A DNA stretch of 64,000 nt from Glomus cerebriforme (taxonomy: Eukaryota; Glomeromycota; Glomeromycetes; Glomerales; Glomeraceae), in contig QKYT01000349.1 of assembly GCA_003550305.1 (NCBI GenBank), positions 21,633 through 85,632 on the forward strand, given 5' to 3'. The translations under genes and the position numbers were made by a program. The notes below the pieces were generated by a model. The model had not been told where the DNA came from. It ran no database searches and saw only the letters and a list, made by a program, of their open reading frames with translations. Positions 12,056 to 24,429 of this stretch are shown one piece after another; the first letter of the stretch is position 1; each line of letters starts with the position of its first letter.

Positions 12056-13472
12056 CTAATAATTTTTTTGATTTATTAATAAAGATAACTGTTGAATTTT
12101 ATTTAAAAAAAAATAATAATAATATATACTTAATTCTTTTTGTAATGGGGTTCTATACATATCCGGTTTAAAAAACTTTTAATAATAAATAAATTGAATG
12201 TAAATTTTACTTAGGATAAAAATCTTACAAGATCAGAGTTTATATCGAATATGAAATACTGGGATAGTTAATAAATATAGAGTATTGGAGTACATTAACT
12301 TAATAAGTATAATTATTGTTAAAAATTAAAAAATCCCACTACGGACACAGTATTGCTAAATCTCACTCACGCTTAATTCTGGCCGAACATGATAATTTCG
12401 GCCAGAGTTAAGATACGTAAAAAAAAAAAAAAAATTATAATTTCATGTTTTTCTCAAAAACTATCTAATCTAAAAAAAACTTATTATTCTTGTAAATTAG
12501 TAGACTAGTAAAAAATTTACAAAGTAATTTATTACAATTAAGAATAAACATATATTTTGCATCACTAATATTATATATTAGGCAAGAATAGGTTTATTAA
12601 TATTATTACAATATTGTATTTATAAAAAACAAGAAATGCAACAGATAATTTAATATTTTGACTATTATTATATCTGATAATCTGAAGATACAGTTAATTA
12701 ATATTATTATAGTATATATATAAAAATACTATTATTGCATTATTTAAGTTATTATGTAATTTAGTGCTCTAGTTTAATTTAGATTTTAGACTAAACTGAA
12801 AGAACAAATCTGAAACCAGTTCAGTTCAAATTTTTTGAAAAGGGTTTTGTTTTTTATCACACCTGTGATATGTTGCATGGGTCATGCCACTGGATTTTAT
12901 TGGCTAAAATTTTTTGCCACACTTGTTTTGTAATACATTAAAATTGCGAAAACGTTTTTTATACAATTGTTTATTTTTTTTTCTTTTATATTTTTTTTTT
13001 ACTACTTTGAACTTTAGTTTTGTTTTTTNTTGAAACTTTTTTCCAAATATATATTAAACCTAGGTTAGCTATAATATTCATAAAAAAAAATCATGTTTTT
13101 TATAACAGTACTAATTTTTGAACTTTTTATTTTTTTGTTTACTAATGTTAGGGCATAATTTCAAACTTTGGACAAAGTAAATCAACTTCCTTTATTAATT
13201 GAAAGTTGTTCATGAGTGCAAAACTGCTAGGATCTCAATTTTTATGAAGGTATAGTTAATACTTATGGAGTTATTCATGTTTTTCATAACAGTACTGACT
13301 CACGAATTTTATTTTTTCTGGTTTGTAACTTTAGAGCATAATTTGAATACTTTGGTCAAAGCAAATCAACTTTTTTTATTAATTAAAAGTTATTTAATAA
13401 GTCCAAAACTGCTAGAATCTCAAGTTTTATAAAGGTACAGTTAATACTTGTGGAGTTATTCATGGTTTTCAT

Positions 13473-14895
13473 TAGTGCTCCTAAAAAAATCTGATTCGAT
13501 CTGAATTCACAGATTTAATCTGAAACGGATTCAGATCAGTTTTGCAAATTTAAGATCTGTGGATCCAATCTGAAAGTGAATAAATCTGATCTGAATCTGA
13601 TCTAATCGAATCAGATCATGGTACAAAAAAATCTGGATCCGATTTGATCAGATTCAGATCTTCATATATTAAATATGATAAAAAAAAATTTTTTTTTTAT
13701 TTTTATCTTTTTTTAAAGGCTTTAGAGTCAGAACCTGGATGACTGAACGAACAGTTTCTGAATGAACTAAAGGTGAGTTCATTCTTTTTTTACTTTATTT
13801 TTTTTAGGGAAAGTAATTAACGTTCCCTTTTCTCTTTATTTTTAGGAAACTGGACGAACGGATGAAGCCGAATGAACGGAACTTGAACGAATGAACTAAG
13901 AGGTTAGTTCGTTCATTTCTTTTCATTTTTTTACTTTTAGGAAACGTAATTAACGTCTCCCTTCTCTTATTTTTAGGAAACTGGATGAACGGACGAAGCC
14001 GAACAAATAGAACTTGAACGAACGAACAAAGTGGTTAGTTCGTTCATTTCTTTCATTTTTTTTTACTTTCAGGAAATGTAATTAACGTCTCCCTTCTTTA
14101 TTTTTAGAAAACCGGATGAATGGACGAAGCTGAACAAATAGAACTTAAACGAACGAACTAAGAGGTTAGTTCATTCGTTTCTTTCATTTTTTTACTTTCA
14201 GGAAACGTAATTAACATTTCCCTTCTTTTTTTTAGGAAACCAGACGAACGGATGAAGCCGAACGACTGGGATCTTGGACGAACGTAAGTTCATTTTTTTA
14301 CTTTATTAATTATTAGGAAAAGTAATTAACTTCCCTTTTTTCTTTTTTTTTAGGAAACTGGATGAACGGACGAAGCCAAATGAACAGAATTTGAACGAAT
14401 GAACTAAGAGATTAGTTCGTTCATTTCTTTCATTTTTTTACTTTCAGGGAACGTAATTAACGTTTCCCTTCTCTTTTTTTTAGGAAACCAGATGAACGAA
14501 CGAACTAAAAGGTTAGTTCGTTCATTTCTTTTATTTTTTTTACTTTCAGAGAATGTAATTAACGTTTCCCTTCTCTTTTTTTTTAGGAAATCGGACGAAC
14601 AGACGAAGCCGAATGATTGGGATCTTGGACGAACGTAAGTTCATTTTTTTTATTTTATTAATTATTAGGGAAAATAATTAACTTTCCTTTATGTTCAGAT
14701 CGGTTCAGTTTTAGATCTAAATCAGTTTCAGTTCAGTTCAGTTTCAGATTAATTAGATTCAAATCTGAATCAGTTTCAGATCGGTTCAGATCAGATTTAG
14801 TCAGATTCAGATCAGTTCAGATCTGTTTCAGACCGGATTCAGATCAGATCAGATTTAAATCAAATCTGATCTGAACCGATCTGTTCGGAGCACTA
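13473..14895. mobile_element. Non-autonomous hAT-like element with intact 8-bp target duplication
   Basis: The ends are inverted: TAGTGCTCC at 13473-13481 and GGAGCACTA at 14887-14895. The element is flanked by identical 8-bp copies GTTTTCAT at 13465-13472 and 14896-14903. An 8-bp duplication with TAG-type termini is characteristic of the hAT superfamily. The subterminal zones are dense in GATCTGAATC / GATTCAGATC words, probably transposase binding sites (inference). The centre is a tandem array (separate entry). It has no transposase coding capacity. It interrupts an arm of the larger foldback element, so it is the younger insertion. Confidence 0.88.
13725..14680 (+). repeat. Tandem array of exon-like cassettes inside the hAT element
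   Basis: About eight units of ~105-135 bp. Each has a T-rich tract ending in TTTTTAG, then a ~30-60 nt block (GAAACTGGACGAACGGATGA and variants), then a donor-like GTTAGTTCG, GTGAGTTC or GTAAGTTC. A spacer follows holding a TAATTAACG word about 20-30 nt before the next AG. The blocks are not open in any one frame across units, so a protein is unlikely. Confidence 0.75.
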
Positions 14896-16277
14896 GTTTT
14901 CATAACGGTACTAACTCAAAAATTTTATATTTTTTCTGTTTTGTAATTCAGAGCATAATTTGAGTACTTTAGTCAAAGTAAATCAACTTTTTTTATTAAT
15001 TAAATATTATTCAGCAGGTCAACTGCTAGGATCTCAATTTTCAAAGTATAATTAATACTTATGGAATTATTTACATTTTTTATAATAGTACTAACTTTCA
15101 AATTATTTATTTTATAACATATTTATTTAGCTTCACAATATTTGAGCATTCTAAATTATACTTAAAAAAATGTAATTTATTGAATTTTTTGAATACATTA
15201 CAAACTTTTTTATTAAGATGGTTAAATCCCAAAATTTAAACACAAAACATCAAAAAGAAATATTAATAATGATTTAAGAATGATATTTTAAAATTAAAAG
15301 ACTGTATAATAATTCTAATAAAGTTAAAAACATGTAGAAATACAAGGGATAAAAGAAAGAGAAGTTAAGATATAAGTAGTTTTAAAAAACAACTTTACTT
15401 AAGCAAAAAATGCTTAAAATACATTCTGAAGTTCCAGAATGAAAAAAAATAAAATTCGTGAATTAGTACCATTATAAAAACTATGAATAACTCCACAAGT
15501 ATTAACTGTACCTTCATAAAAATTGAGATCCTAGCAGTTTTGGACTCGCTGAACAACTTTAAATTAATAAAGGAAGTCAATTTGCTTTGACCAAAGTACT
15601 CAAATTATGCTCTGAAGTTACAAAATGAAAAAAATATAAAATTCGTGAGTCAGTACCATTATGAAAACCATAAATAACTCCACAAATATTAACTGTACCT
15701 TCATGAAAATTGAGATCCTATCAGTTTCAGATCTACTGAACAACTTTTAATTAATAATGGAAGTCGATTTGCTTTGTCCAAAAGTGTAAAATTACACCCT
15801 AACATTAGTAAACAAAAAATAAAAAGTTCAAAAATTAGTACTGTTATGAAAAATGTGATTTTTTCCATAAATATTACAGCTAACCTCATGAAAATTGAAA
15901 TGTATAGGTTTAATATATATTTGGAAAAAAGTTTCAATAAAAAACAAAACTATTTCAAAGTTCAAAGTAGTAAAAAAAATATAAAAGAAAAAAAACCAAT
16001 TGTATAAAAAAGGTTTTGTGATTTTAATGTATTACAAAACAAGTGTGGCAAAAAATTTTAGCCAATAAAAATTCAGTAACGTGACCATGAGACGGTGCGA
16101 TAAAAAACAAACCCCATAATTCGGCTTCTCTGTTCAGGTCATACAGATGAGGAACTGCGGACGTTTTTAGGTTAACTGGAAATCCACTCTTAAAGCTTTA
16201 ACGATCACATGCAGCTTGTACATCACTTATTTAAATTTCAACCCCCCATTTTTTTAAACGCGTTTTTATTTACAAAA

Positions 16278-17551
16278 ATGTCAGGTAAGTAAGAACATAT
16301 TTATATTTGACGCGTTTTGCTTTCATTAATTGCATGCTACGTTTCAAGGATATAGCAATTACGCTACGTATTCTTCAACCGAGCAGTCTTATGGAACGTA
16401 CGGAACAGGCGAATATAGTAGCAATATTGGCGGTGGTTTCATAAAATCCGAGGAAGGCTCAAGTTCTTCTAAGGGCTCACAGGTATATATAATAAAGAGT
16501 TAGAATTCCAATGGCAAAAATAGCATTTCACATTACTGTTTACACTCAACTAGGAAAATGGCCGTCGTAACAATAATCTTAGACCAGTAACTATCAAACA
16601 ATTACACGAGGCAACTTTAATTAGTGATAATTCCGTATCAATAGATGGACTTGAACTTCGTGTCGTATGTATTAAGAAATTATGTGATTTAATTTCAGAT
16701 TAAATAATTCGTAATTTATTTGTATTAGATCAAAATTGTTGGTATTGTTAAATCAAAGACCCCTCGTCACCAAGGCCTTGATTATGTGGTAGATGATGGT
16801 ACTGGATTTATCGATGTAAAAGTATGGCACGATGGTAGCGAAGAAACTAATGTCAACAAGAAAATTGATCTTACGTAAGATTAAAGAAAAAAGGTGTTTT
16901 TTTTTTTTAAAAAAAAAAGATATTAATTTGGATCTATTTTATTGCAGTGTCAATACCTATGCCAAATTTTTTGGAAATTGTAGAATATTTGCCAATAAAA
17001 AACATGTTGCAGCGCATATTGTTCGTCCTATTGAGGATCATAATGAAATAAGTTATCATATGGCTGAAGTTATTTATGCACATTTGTACTTGACTAAAGG
17101 ATTGAACAATCCATCAAATAATCAATTGGTAATTAAAACTGTGATATGTGTTTCTTATAATATTTTTTATTTTAACCTATTTTATTTTATAGGTATCAAA
17201 TAGTTCTACATATGAATACCAATCAAGAAATTCTTCTAGTTACGTTGGTAATCAAGCTACTACACAATTACATAAAGATATATTTGATCTCATAAGCAAA
17301 CAAAATCATACTCAAATGGGGGCGGATGTGAATGACATTGCACAAAAACTTGCATTCCAATATGGTTCTGATCAGGCTGTGAAGTAAGTAAACAATTTTT
17401 GGTCATTGTTAATATTACAAATTACAAATAACATAATTTATAATTTATAATAAAAAAAACAATAAATAGGTTTGCTATAGAAGATATGGTTGGAGAAGGT
17501 CAACTTTACGTCACGAGCGATGATAATCATGTAAAAACGACAGGAAATTAG
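16278..17551 (+). CDS. RFA2: Replication protein A 32-kDa subunit
   Basis: Exons 16278-16284, 16349-16482, 16554-16664, 16729-16874, 16948-17128, 17193-17383 and 17470-17551 give 283 residues. The N-terminus is Ser/Gly/Tyr-rich, as in RPA2 phosphorylation domains. The OB fold follows: RPVTIKQLHEAT, IVGIVKSKTP, VDDGTGFIDVKVW, YAKFFGNCRIFANKKHVAAH and IRPIEDHNEI-like. The C-terminal winged-helix region carries HKDIFDLI and FAIEDMVGEGQLYVT. RPA2 is part of the single-stranded-DNA-binding heterotrimer in replication and repair. Exon 1 is only seven nucleotides. The gene sits intact inside the 22 kb block separating the two parts of the coiled-coil gene. Confidence 0.95.
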
Positions 17552-18039
17552 TATGTCGTGTCAGCACAGTGCAGCATTCATGTGATTAGTCAATTGTTTT
17601 TTTTAAAAAAATAAATAAATAAATAAATATATATATTTGCTGCTTCTTTTCATCATTCGTTTCTGGTGGACAAAAGATAATAATTATTTTCCTTATAAAT
17701 GGAAACACGTAACAGTTTATGTATGCTTCAAAGCATAGATGCTATCATATTTTACCTGTTACCCATATTTTGAATTGAGATTTTATACAAAGGAAAACCA
17801 TAGATCTAAATAAAAGCGAAATTTTTTGTCTTCTCGAGTATTAGCAAATGTCACTTCCAACCCGATACAAATATATTGGATATGTAAGACACTTATTTTT
17901 TATTAATTCACTTTGAGTTAAGTCAGTTGTTAATATATATTAAATTTTAAATTTCTAGAGTCATTAATTATCTATATAAATTATACACCGAATGTCTTTA
18001 TCATGATAATTAATTCTTTAATAACAAACTAAACAGCAA
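17552..18039. other. Convergent 3' intergenic region
   Basis: Lies between the RFA2 stop and the stop of the opposite gene. It contains a short AAAT microsatellite (about 17608-17632) and otherwise plain AT-rich 3'-UTR-like sequence. No gene seen. Confidence 0.5.
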
Positions 18040-20274
18040 TTATAAAAGATCATCGTTGAGTACTTCAGAATCTAAAGTAGAAACGTTAAATGAAGGCAAT
18101 GTGTCCCAAGCTGATTGAGGCATCATAGCAAGCGTAGTTTGAGAGAGCAAGGATGGCGGTGATGGTGCAGGTGAAATTCCATCTTTTGAAAATCTATCAG
18201 ATGAACGAATATAATCTGTTGGCGATAGTCGATCCTGAAGCGAATTAATTTGCTCTCTCTGATTAGATATACCACTAAACTCTTTTGGAATCGGATCTTT
18301 AAGTAATTCAAAATTGCTAATTGAGTCTTGATTATAGTTCTCTTTGTCTAATAAATCGTAAATGCGATGAAATCCACATTTATTCTCGGATTGAGAACAA
18401 CAATGTAAATCAATTGGACTTTGATCATCAATCGTATAATTGACATCATTCAAATTAATTCTTTGAAGAATATGCCTCTTTTTTTCTAATGATTCTTCAT
18501 TCATATTAGTTTTTTGCTTTGCATGATTCTCATTTTCCGATTGTTCTTTCTGTATCAAACAAGACATATTTTCGTTCAAGTTTGTTTCTTGAATAATAAA
18601 ACCCTCTTTTTCTAATTGTTTTTTGTGGATCATAAAAGATGTTTCTTCATTCGTGTGAATTTTTTGCATCATATTATCCTCATTTTCAAAAGGTTCGTTA
18701 TGGAAATCAATTATTTCGTCTTCCCATGAATAACAATGAGAGTTATCATCCTCATTTTTATTATTTAGATGCATTTTAATACTAAGTTTCCCTTCAACAA
18801 TTTCGCGATTATCTGACTGACCATTATCTTCGACATTATCAAAAGAACCATTATGTTTAATAACTCCATTCATTTCACCATCTATGATCATTTTATCTTC
18901 AATGGCAACTTCTTCCGTTATATATTTTTTTTCTTCCTCAATAAGACTCATTTCATTATGGTAAGGATTACCTTGTTGTTTTAGGCATTCATTTTCATTG
19001 GTCACATTATTACAATAAGATTTATCGGGATAAGATAAAATACTAGAAGAACTCTGTACCTGAGATTCTTCGGACAAATTATTATGGCAAGGTTCCTCAA
19101 CTTGGTCAGCCACAGTATGACTAGACGAGCTTTTATAACGCGATCGGTTCACGTTATCACATAAAGATTCTTCATCTGGGTTCGAAGAATTTCTTAGTTG
19201 TGGACTGCTGTCCCGCATAGTTTCTAATAAATTCTCCGCATCTGTATCCTCTGTATCTGTAGATACCATTCGAATTTTGGTGGGTGTTTTTCCAACGTCC
19301 AAATCGAAATTTGCTGTATTAGATGCGACTTTTGGAGAAATTGTGATGAAAGAATCATTTGGTTCAATAGAGAAGTTCGAAAGTTGATAGGATAAAGTAT
19401 CAGGTGGTGAATGTTGTAAATCAAACCGGGAAGTAATTAGAGGAGAATCGCAATCCATATCATTATCAAAACTGATGGAATTTCTGTTTATAATTTTTTT
19501 TGGATTATATATTTCTGAAATTTCGCGATTATTTTCCTCGTCTTTCTTTGCAGTACTCAAACACCTTAAATCATCTTCAAATATATTATCCTCCTCAAGA
19601 TTTGAATCGGCTTTTCGAATTTCATTATCTATAACATATTATAAATTAATGATATACAATTAAACTCAATTAAACTTCAAAAACAAACGAAAATTATTAT
19701 ACATACTTCGCGTTGATTCCGATATATTCGAAAGACTAAGCTCACTTATTTGTTCAATAAGATTATAGAACTCAGTCAATTGACGTTGATTTTTCAATAA
19801 CTCATCATTGTTCTTTTTTGAGGAACGAGTAGACTTAGTTTGAATTTTCTCGCGGTTATCAATCTCTTTTGCTTTTTCGGGATTTATATAATTAAAAAAC
19901 ATTGGTATTTTTTTATTATATTTTTGAATTTCTTCCAACTGCTTTGCCTTACTTTTCTTTGGTTTGTATTTTCGCAAAGCAATTTTTCCTTTGGAGGATA
20001 AATTTGAATCAACCACATGGCTTGTTCCAGCCGAACTAGTTATTTGCACTTTCTTTGTATCAACTTCCAAAGGACGAAAGAAATGGGATATACTTGCTTG
20101 GTTTAAGGAATTTGGTTGTTCACGTGAGGAGGGTAGCTGTATTGCTCTAGATTCGTCGGCTATAACTTTTTGCCGTCTTTGACGCTTTTGTGGACTTTTT
20201 TGACGTGTTTTCCGTCCAGTCGAAGCGTTATCTTCTTCAATTTCGACTTCTTTTTTCTTTGAGACTCGCGTCAT
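18040..20274 (-). CDS. Disordered acidic protein with two PIP-box (PCNA-binding) motifs
   Basis: Exons 20274-19707 and 19628-18040 join to 718 residues. I do not recognise an orthologue. The N-terminus is strongly basic (MTRVSKKK, then KSPQKRQRRQK), followed by QASISHFF at about residue 58, a textbook PCNA-interacting-peptide motif (QxxIxxFF), and a Lys-rich patch. A second, QRQLTEFY, follows at about residue 165 (QxxLxxFY). The rest is low-complexity, Asp/Glu/Asn/Ser-rich and probably disordered. It includes loosely repeated blocks (KKQLEKEGFIIQETNLNEN and relatives) and a Ser/Pro-rich segment before the C-terminal LDSEVLNDDLL. A nuclear role at replication forks or repair sites is inferred from the PIP motifs only. 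A scaffold such as an SLX4-like protein is possible but not supported by a visible domain. Confidence 0.8.
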
Positions 20275-20504
20275 TATTCACGTAAACACCACAAGCAAAA
20301 GATATTGAATAAACGCGTAGTTTTTGAAATTCGAATAGTTCCGATACCTAGATCCTATAAAGTCTCAGTATGAGTTATCTTTTCTTGTTTACAAAATGTG
20401 ACGTTTATTAAACGATTAGTCCATTGGTGTAACAATCAAAAAGATTAGAAAATTATCAGATCCGCAATCTCAAAGTAATTTTTTTTTTTTTTTATTCTTT
20501 ATCA
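20275..20504. promoter_or_regulatory. Divergent promoter region
   Basis: 230 bp between start codons of two head-to-head genes; contains a run of T just before the ATG at 20505. Confidence 0.35.
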
Positions 20505-23500
20505 ATGTATTCTCAAATTCGATTTTTAAGTTATCTGACAATAAATCAAAGAATTGGTTTAACCCTTAGTCGTCCATTTAAAACAAATTTTAAAGTATCA
20601 CGACTGCAATTTATATTATTTCAAAATTATACTTCAACTAGTACCGTGGAGAGTTGCTCAGAAACTTCAACAGCTAATGCTTCAAAAAAGAGCAAAAAAC
20701 CTAAAAAATCTAAGAAAATTTCAAAACAAAAAGCAGAAGCTTCAGGAACAGAAGATAAAGTGAAAAAATTTCGAAAGAAAAAGGAAGTTTTACTGTCAAC
20801 AGAAAAAGTAGACGAAATGTCCAATAATTTACTCCAAGATTTATGTCAAAGTAAAAATTTATCTGAGAAATTCTCATTAAAGCCTCTATATGTTACTGAG
20901 AACATCGACGATATCATTGAATCGTATAAACCAGAGAAGGAGTCTTTAACAAGTTTTGAATTTCGAAAATTGGTAAATACAATAGATAAAGCTTTTATTG
21001 TATCACAGCTCAGGGCATTCCTTAAAAAACGAGATTTGGATGCTAAACTAAAGAAAGATAAGTTGATTGAAAAATTAATTGCTGAAGTTTGGAAAATCGA
21101 AATAAATGTTGAGGAACAATGTTTGTAATTTTTAAAAATAAAAGTACTTTTTGATATAATTTAATATATTCTGATCTTTCTTTTCTAACATATTAGATAT
21201 ACAAACTAAGCCAATTGATTTATTTTTCATGCTTGGACCAGGTTGAATTGATGTATTTACTTTTAAAGAAATCATCATTTTGATATCTTTCTATAATGAA
21301 TAGGATCGATTTTTTATACTTTCATTATATACTTTTTTGATTTTAGAAGGGAAAACTTTACGGGAACTAGAAAGTCAATCAAATGTTAAAATTAAAATTG
21401 ATTTAAAAAATTTGTCATACACAATTACTGGTTCTCCACAAGATATTGAAAAAGCCAAAGAGATGATCAAAAGAATTACGGTGTTTATTTGTAATATTAT
21501 ATGAATATTCTATTGACATATTTGATATAGCTAATTTTTTATTTTGGTTTTATCAAGACTTATCAATCTGTTACTACGGAATTACCTTCTCACATTAGAA
21601 ATAATAACAAGAGTTTGCAAGAGATGCCGTTTGTGCAAGATATTTGCATTGCATTAAGAATATTTATTGAGATTGATGCAAACAAACAGGTTACTTATTC
21701 AAGTTAAAATATCTTTTTATTCTTTTAACTTGCGTTAAATTGTTTTATAGTTGATAGTTTCAGGACAATCGCAACAAAATATCAAAGAAGCATTAAGATT
21801 ACTCAATGCTGCTTGGCATGAGGTAAAGCTCATCACTTAAGTAAATTCATCTAACATACTATATTCTAATATTCTTCAAGCCTGATCAAAATGAAACAGA
21901 TTTGCTTTTGTGTAATGATACGATGGATATTAATGAATACAGTTTTTTTCCAATTCATGATTCCGAGATCATGTCTTTATATAACCGATATCTGAATTGG
22001 CATCGCGTTGGTAGGATTGGTCCCGAGGTGGTATGTGCTTGAAATGGGATCTATCCTGTTCAAATTATGATATCTCATTTTAGTAATTTAGTGATAGTTT
22101 TGATTCTTGATAGGCTAATGAATCAGCTTTAAGTGATCATTTACATACTTTACACGAAAGCGAAAGGTAAACTGCATCCATCAAACTATTTCCATTATGT
22201 TGCATTAACGTGAGTATATATATAGAATGTATTCTAACTAAAATTTAGTTTCTTGAAGGAACCTACTTCATGGTCTCTTTATTTATCTAATATACAAAAC
22301 AAGTCAACAAACTTGTACAAACTTGGCACTTTTCTACACGATTTTTCAAAAGGAATCCAATCGCATAAATCAAAATTTGAAATTTGTTCCGTGTAAGATT
22401 TTACAACACATGTATTTTTATATTATATATCTTTATAAATTCAGCAATTTTTTTACTAGGTTTGGATATAATGTTTTTCATGACGAGAAAAATGCAGAAA
22501 AAAATTTATTTATTCCTCCATTATCTGGCAATTTCTCTTATAAAATGCTTGAAGAGTGGGCCAAAGGAAATAGTCATTTAAGGACATTTCTTCCTAGGTA
22601 AACACTATGTCATTATCTCAGTTATATATCATGACCGTAATTGACTTCATTGTTAATTTTCAGTTACCCGTATCCAAATTTCTTGAATTCTTTGAAGAAG
22701 CCTATAATTAAATTTCAAGAATCTGTTCAATTTGACTACATACCATTAAAATCAAAATCTTATCCATCTTATGAAAGAATAAGTATAATGTTAGATGTCA
22801 ATGACTTTGGATTCAAATTTAAGGAATCTACTATGTTGAAGAAACGGTTATTAGCGGACTTATTAATGATGGATTGGTAAGAAAAACTTTAGAACAAAAT
22901 CATTTCACTATTGATTTATTGATTTTAATATTCTCATAGTCCGACAGATTTACGATTGTCTGCGATCATTAAAGAATCAGTTGATGATTCACTAAACATG
23001 GATAACTTTATAAAAGAATGTTTATATAAAAGGTATTTCTAACAATGACGACATATGGATTCTTTCTTATATATTATTAATCTTTATTATTATTATTTTT
23101 TAGTGCTCAAGACATCCAATGTCCTAAAGAATATACATTTTGTTTTGATAATGAAGGAGAAAAAATAAATGTTCCATATAATCTTGAACGTATGAAGTTA
23201 TATTTAACTAGTCATTATGATTATAATGGGTTTATTCTTGCAGTAAGCAAGATTTCAGAACTAGAAACAAATATCATCAGGCCAGATATTAAGGTAAAAA
23301 GATTTATTTAATTGATTTGTAATTAACTTTTTATAATTTATAAGATTTAATTGATCTTTGTTTATTAGTTGATTTACGAACCAAATATATCACAATCACA
23401 AATTATTGAAAATTTATTGAATCCTTCTGAACTAAATAAAGAGGAAAATGAAAATTTTGAACCTCTTTCAATAACAAAAATCAATAATGAAAAAAATGAT

Positions 23501-23569
23501 AGTTATTTAGAACAATGGAAAATTTTCATTTTAACATCATTAGAAATTATTTATAATATAAAAAAATAA
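20505..23569 (+). CDS. SLS1: SLS1-like mitochondrial KH-domain protein
   Basis: Thirteen exons (20505-21120, 21197-21241, 21347-21480, 21558-21689, 21751-21822, 21881-22030, 22114-22166, 22249-22392, 22460-22597, 22664-22876, 22940-23032, 23104-23293, 23369-23569) give 726 residues. The N-terminus is Arg-poor in acids and presequence-like; a Lys-rich linker follows. A SAP-like helix (FIVSQLRAFLKKRDL, KLKKDKLIEKLIAEVW) comes next. A KH-like segment (FFMLGPEGKTLRELESQSNV, then LSYTITGSPQDIEKA) leads to further KH-like repeats (LIVSGQSQQNIKEALRLL). This arrangement fits fungal SLS1, a membrane-associated mitochondrial protein that couples mitochondrial transcription and translation. The family call rests on domain order rather than a strong signature. 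The donor after 22030 could instead be at 22028; GTATGT fits better. Confidence 0.68.
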
Positions 23570-24429
23570 AAATTACCAAATTGACATAATCTTTAAAACT
23601 TTGTAATTTTATCTATTTTTTTTTGTTGTTTATTTTTTGATGTGTATTGGAAAAATATAAGATTAATTGAAATTATAAGCAAGAATGGGGGTTTAAGCAA
23701 ATAAATATAATGAAATGATTAAGTCAGTTTTGATATATAAGTCCTAAAAAGAATCATTTTATAAAATTGAATATAATTTTATACTTTTGGTTAAACAAAA
23801 AAATTTAATCAAATATTAACAATTTGATATTTAATATTTTACTTATATTCTTTAAAATTGTTATTATTAACTTGATAAATTAATTCTAATAATATATATA
23901 TTTATATGTTAATTAAATTTGAAAGATTTTTATTTTTTTTTTATTTTTTTTTTTTTTGAGAAAGATTTTTATTGATTTTTTTTTAATAATAATTGGAAAA
24001 GCATTTTAATATTAAATTTATACACCTATTTTGCTTAAATACCTATGATTATAAATAATTAATTTTTTTTAGCAAATATATATTAATAAAAAATTATATA
24101 ATATATATTAATAATAATTGTATATTTATATTTGATAAATAATTTTAATATAAATTAACATTAAATATTAAAATTTACTAAATATTAAATTTTTTTGATA
24201 AAAATCCACTCCACCTCTACTTTTAAGAAGATTGATGCCATTATCCATTCCAAATGCATTACTTTACAAATCCTGGACAAGTTGATGACCTTTCTTATAC
24301 AAGTCTTCCATAGATATATTTGACTACCTCGCAACAGGATTTTTAAAGAATGGGAAACCTTGCTAATTGCCAATTCTTCTCCTTTCACCACACCTCGCCT
24401 GCCATCATACAGTAACTACATTATTACAT
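23570..24429. other. AT-rich non-coding stretch
   Basis: 3'-UTR of the preceding gene, then AT-only sequence with T runs (23930-23960). About 24200-24420 is less AT-rich and probably an unclassified repeat fragment; no frame is recognisable. Confidence 0.4.

Larger units (their letters stand above)
12842..16117. mobile_element. Foldback-type DNA element with long subdivided inverted repeats
   Basis: The outer ends are inverted copies. The left begins around GGGTTTTGTTTTTTATC and includes TTGGCTAAAATTTTTTGCCA (12900s). The right carries the complements around 16020-16117. Inside each arm is a subterminal unit of roughly 180-190 bp repeated about two to three times. Its core is a 'lack of CTTTGGTCAAAG...AACTGCTAGGATCTCAA...GTTAATACTTATGGAGTTATTCATG' motif, direct within an arm and inverted between arms (13084-13470 and 14904-15090 against 15420-15900). 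No transposase frame is visible, so it is non-autonomous. No clear target duplication is seen at the outer ends, so the superfamily is open (Mutator-like or foldback). A hAT-like element has inserted into it at 13473. Confidence 0.75.

Noticed and set aside
15395..16007. Several 60-80 residue frames on both strands
   Set aside because: They lie in the inverted-repeat arm of the foldback element, repeat each other's sequence and have no family resemblance.
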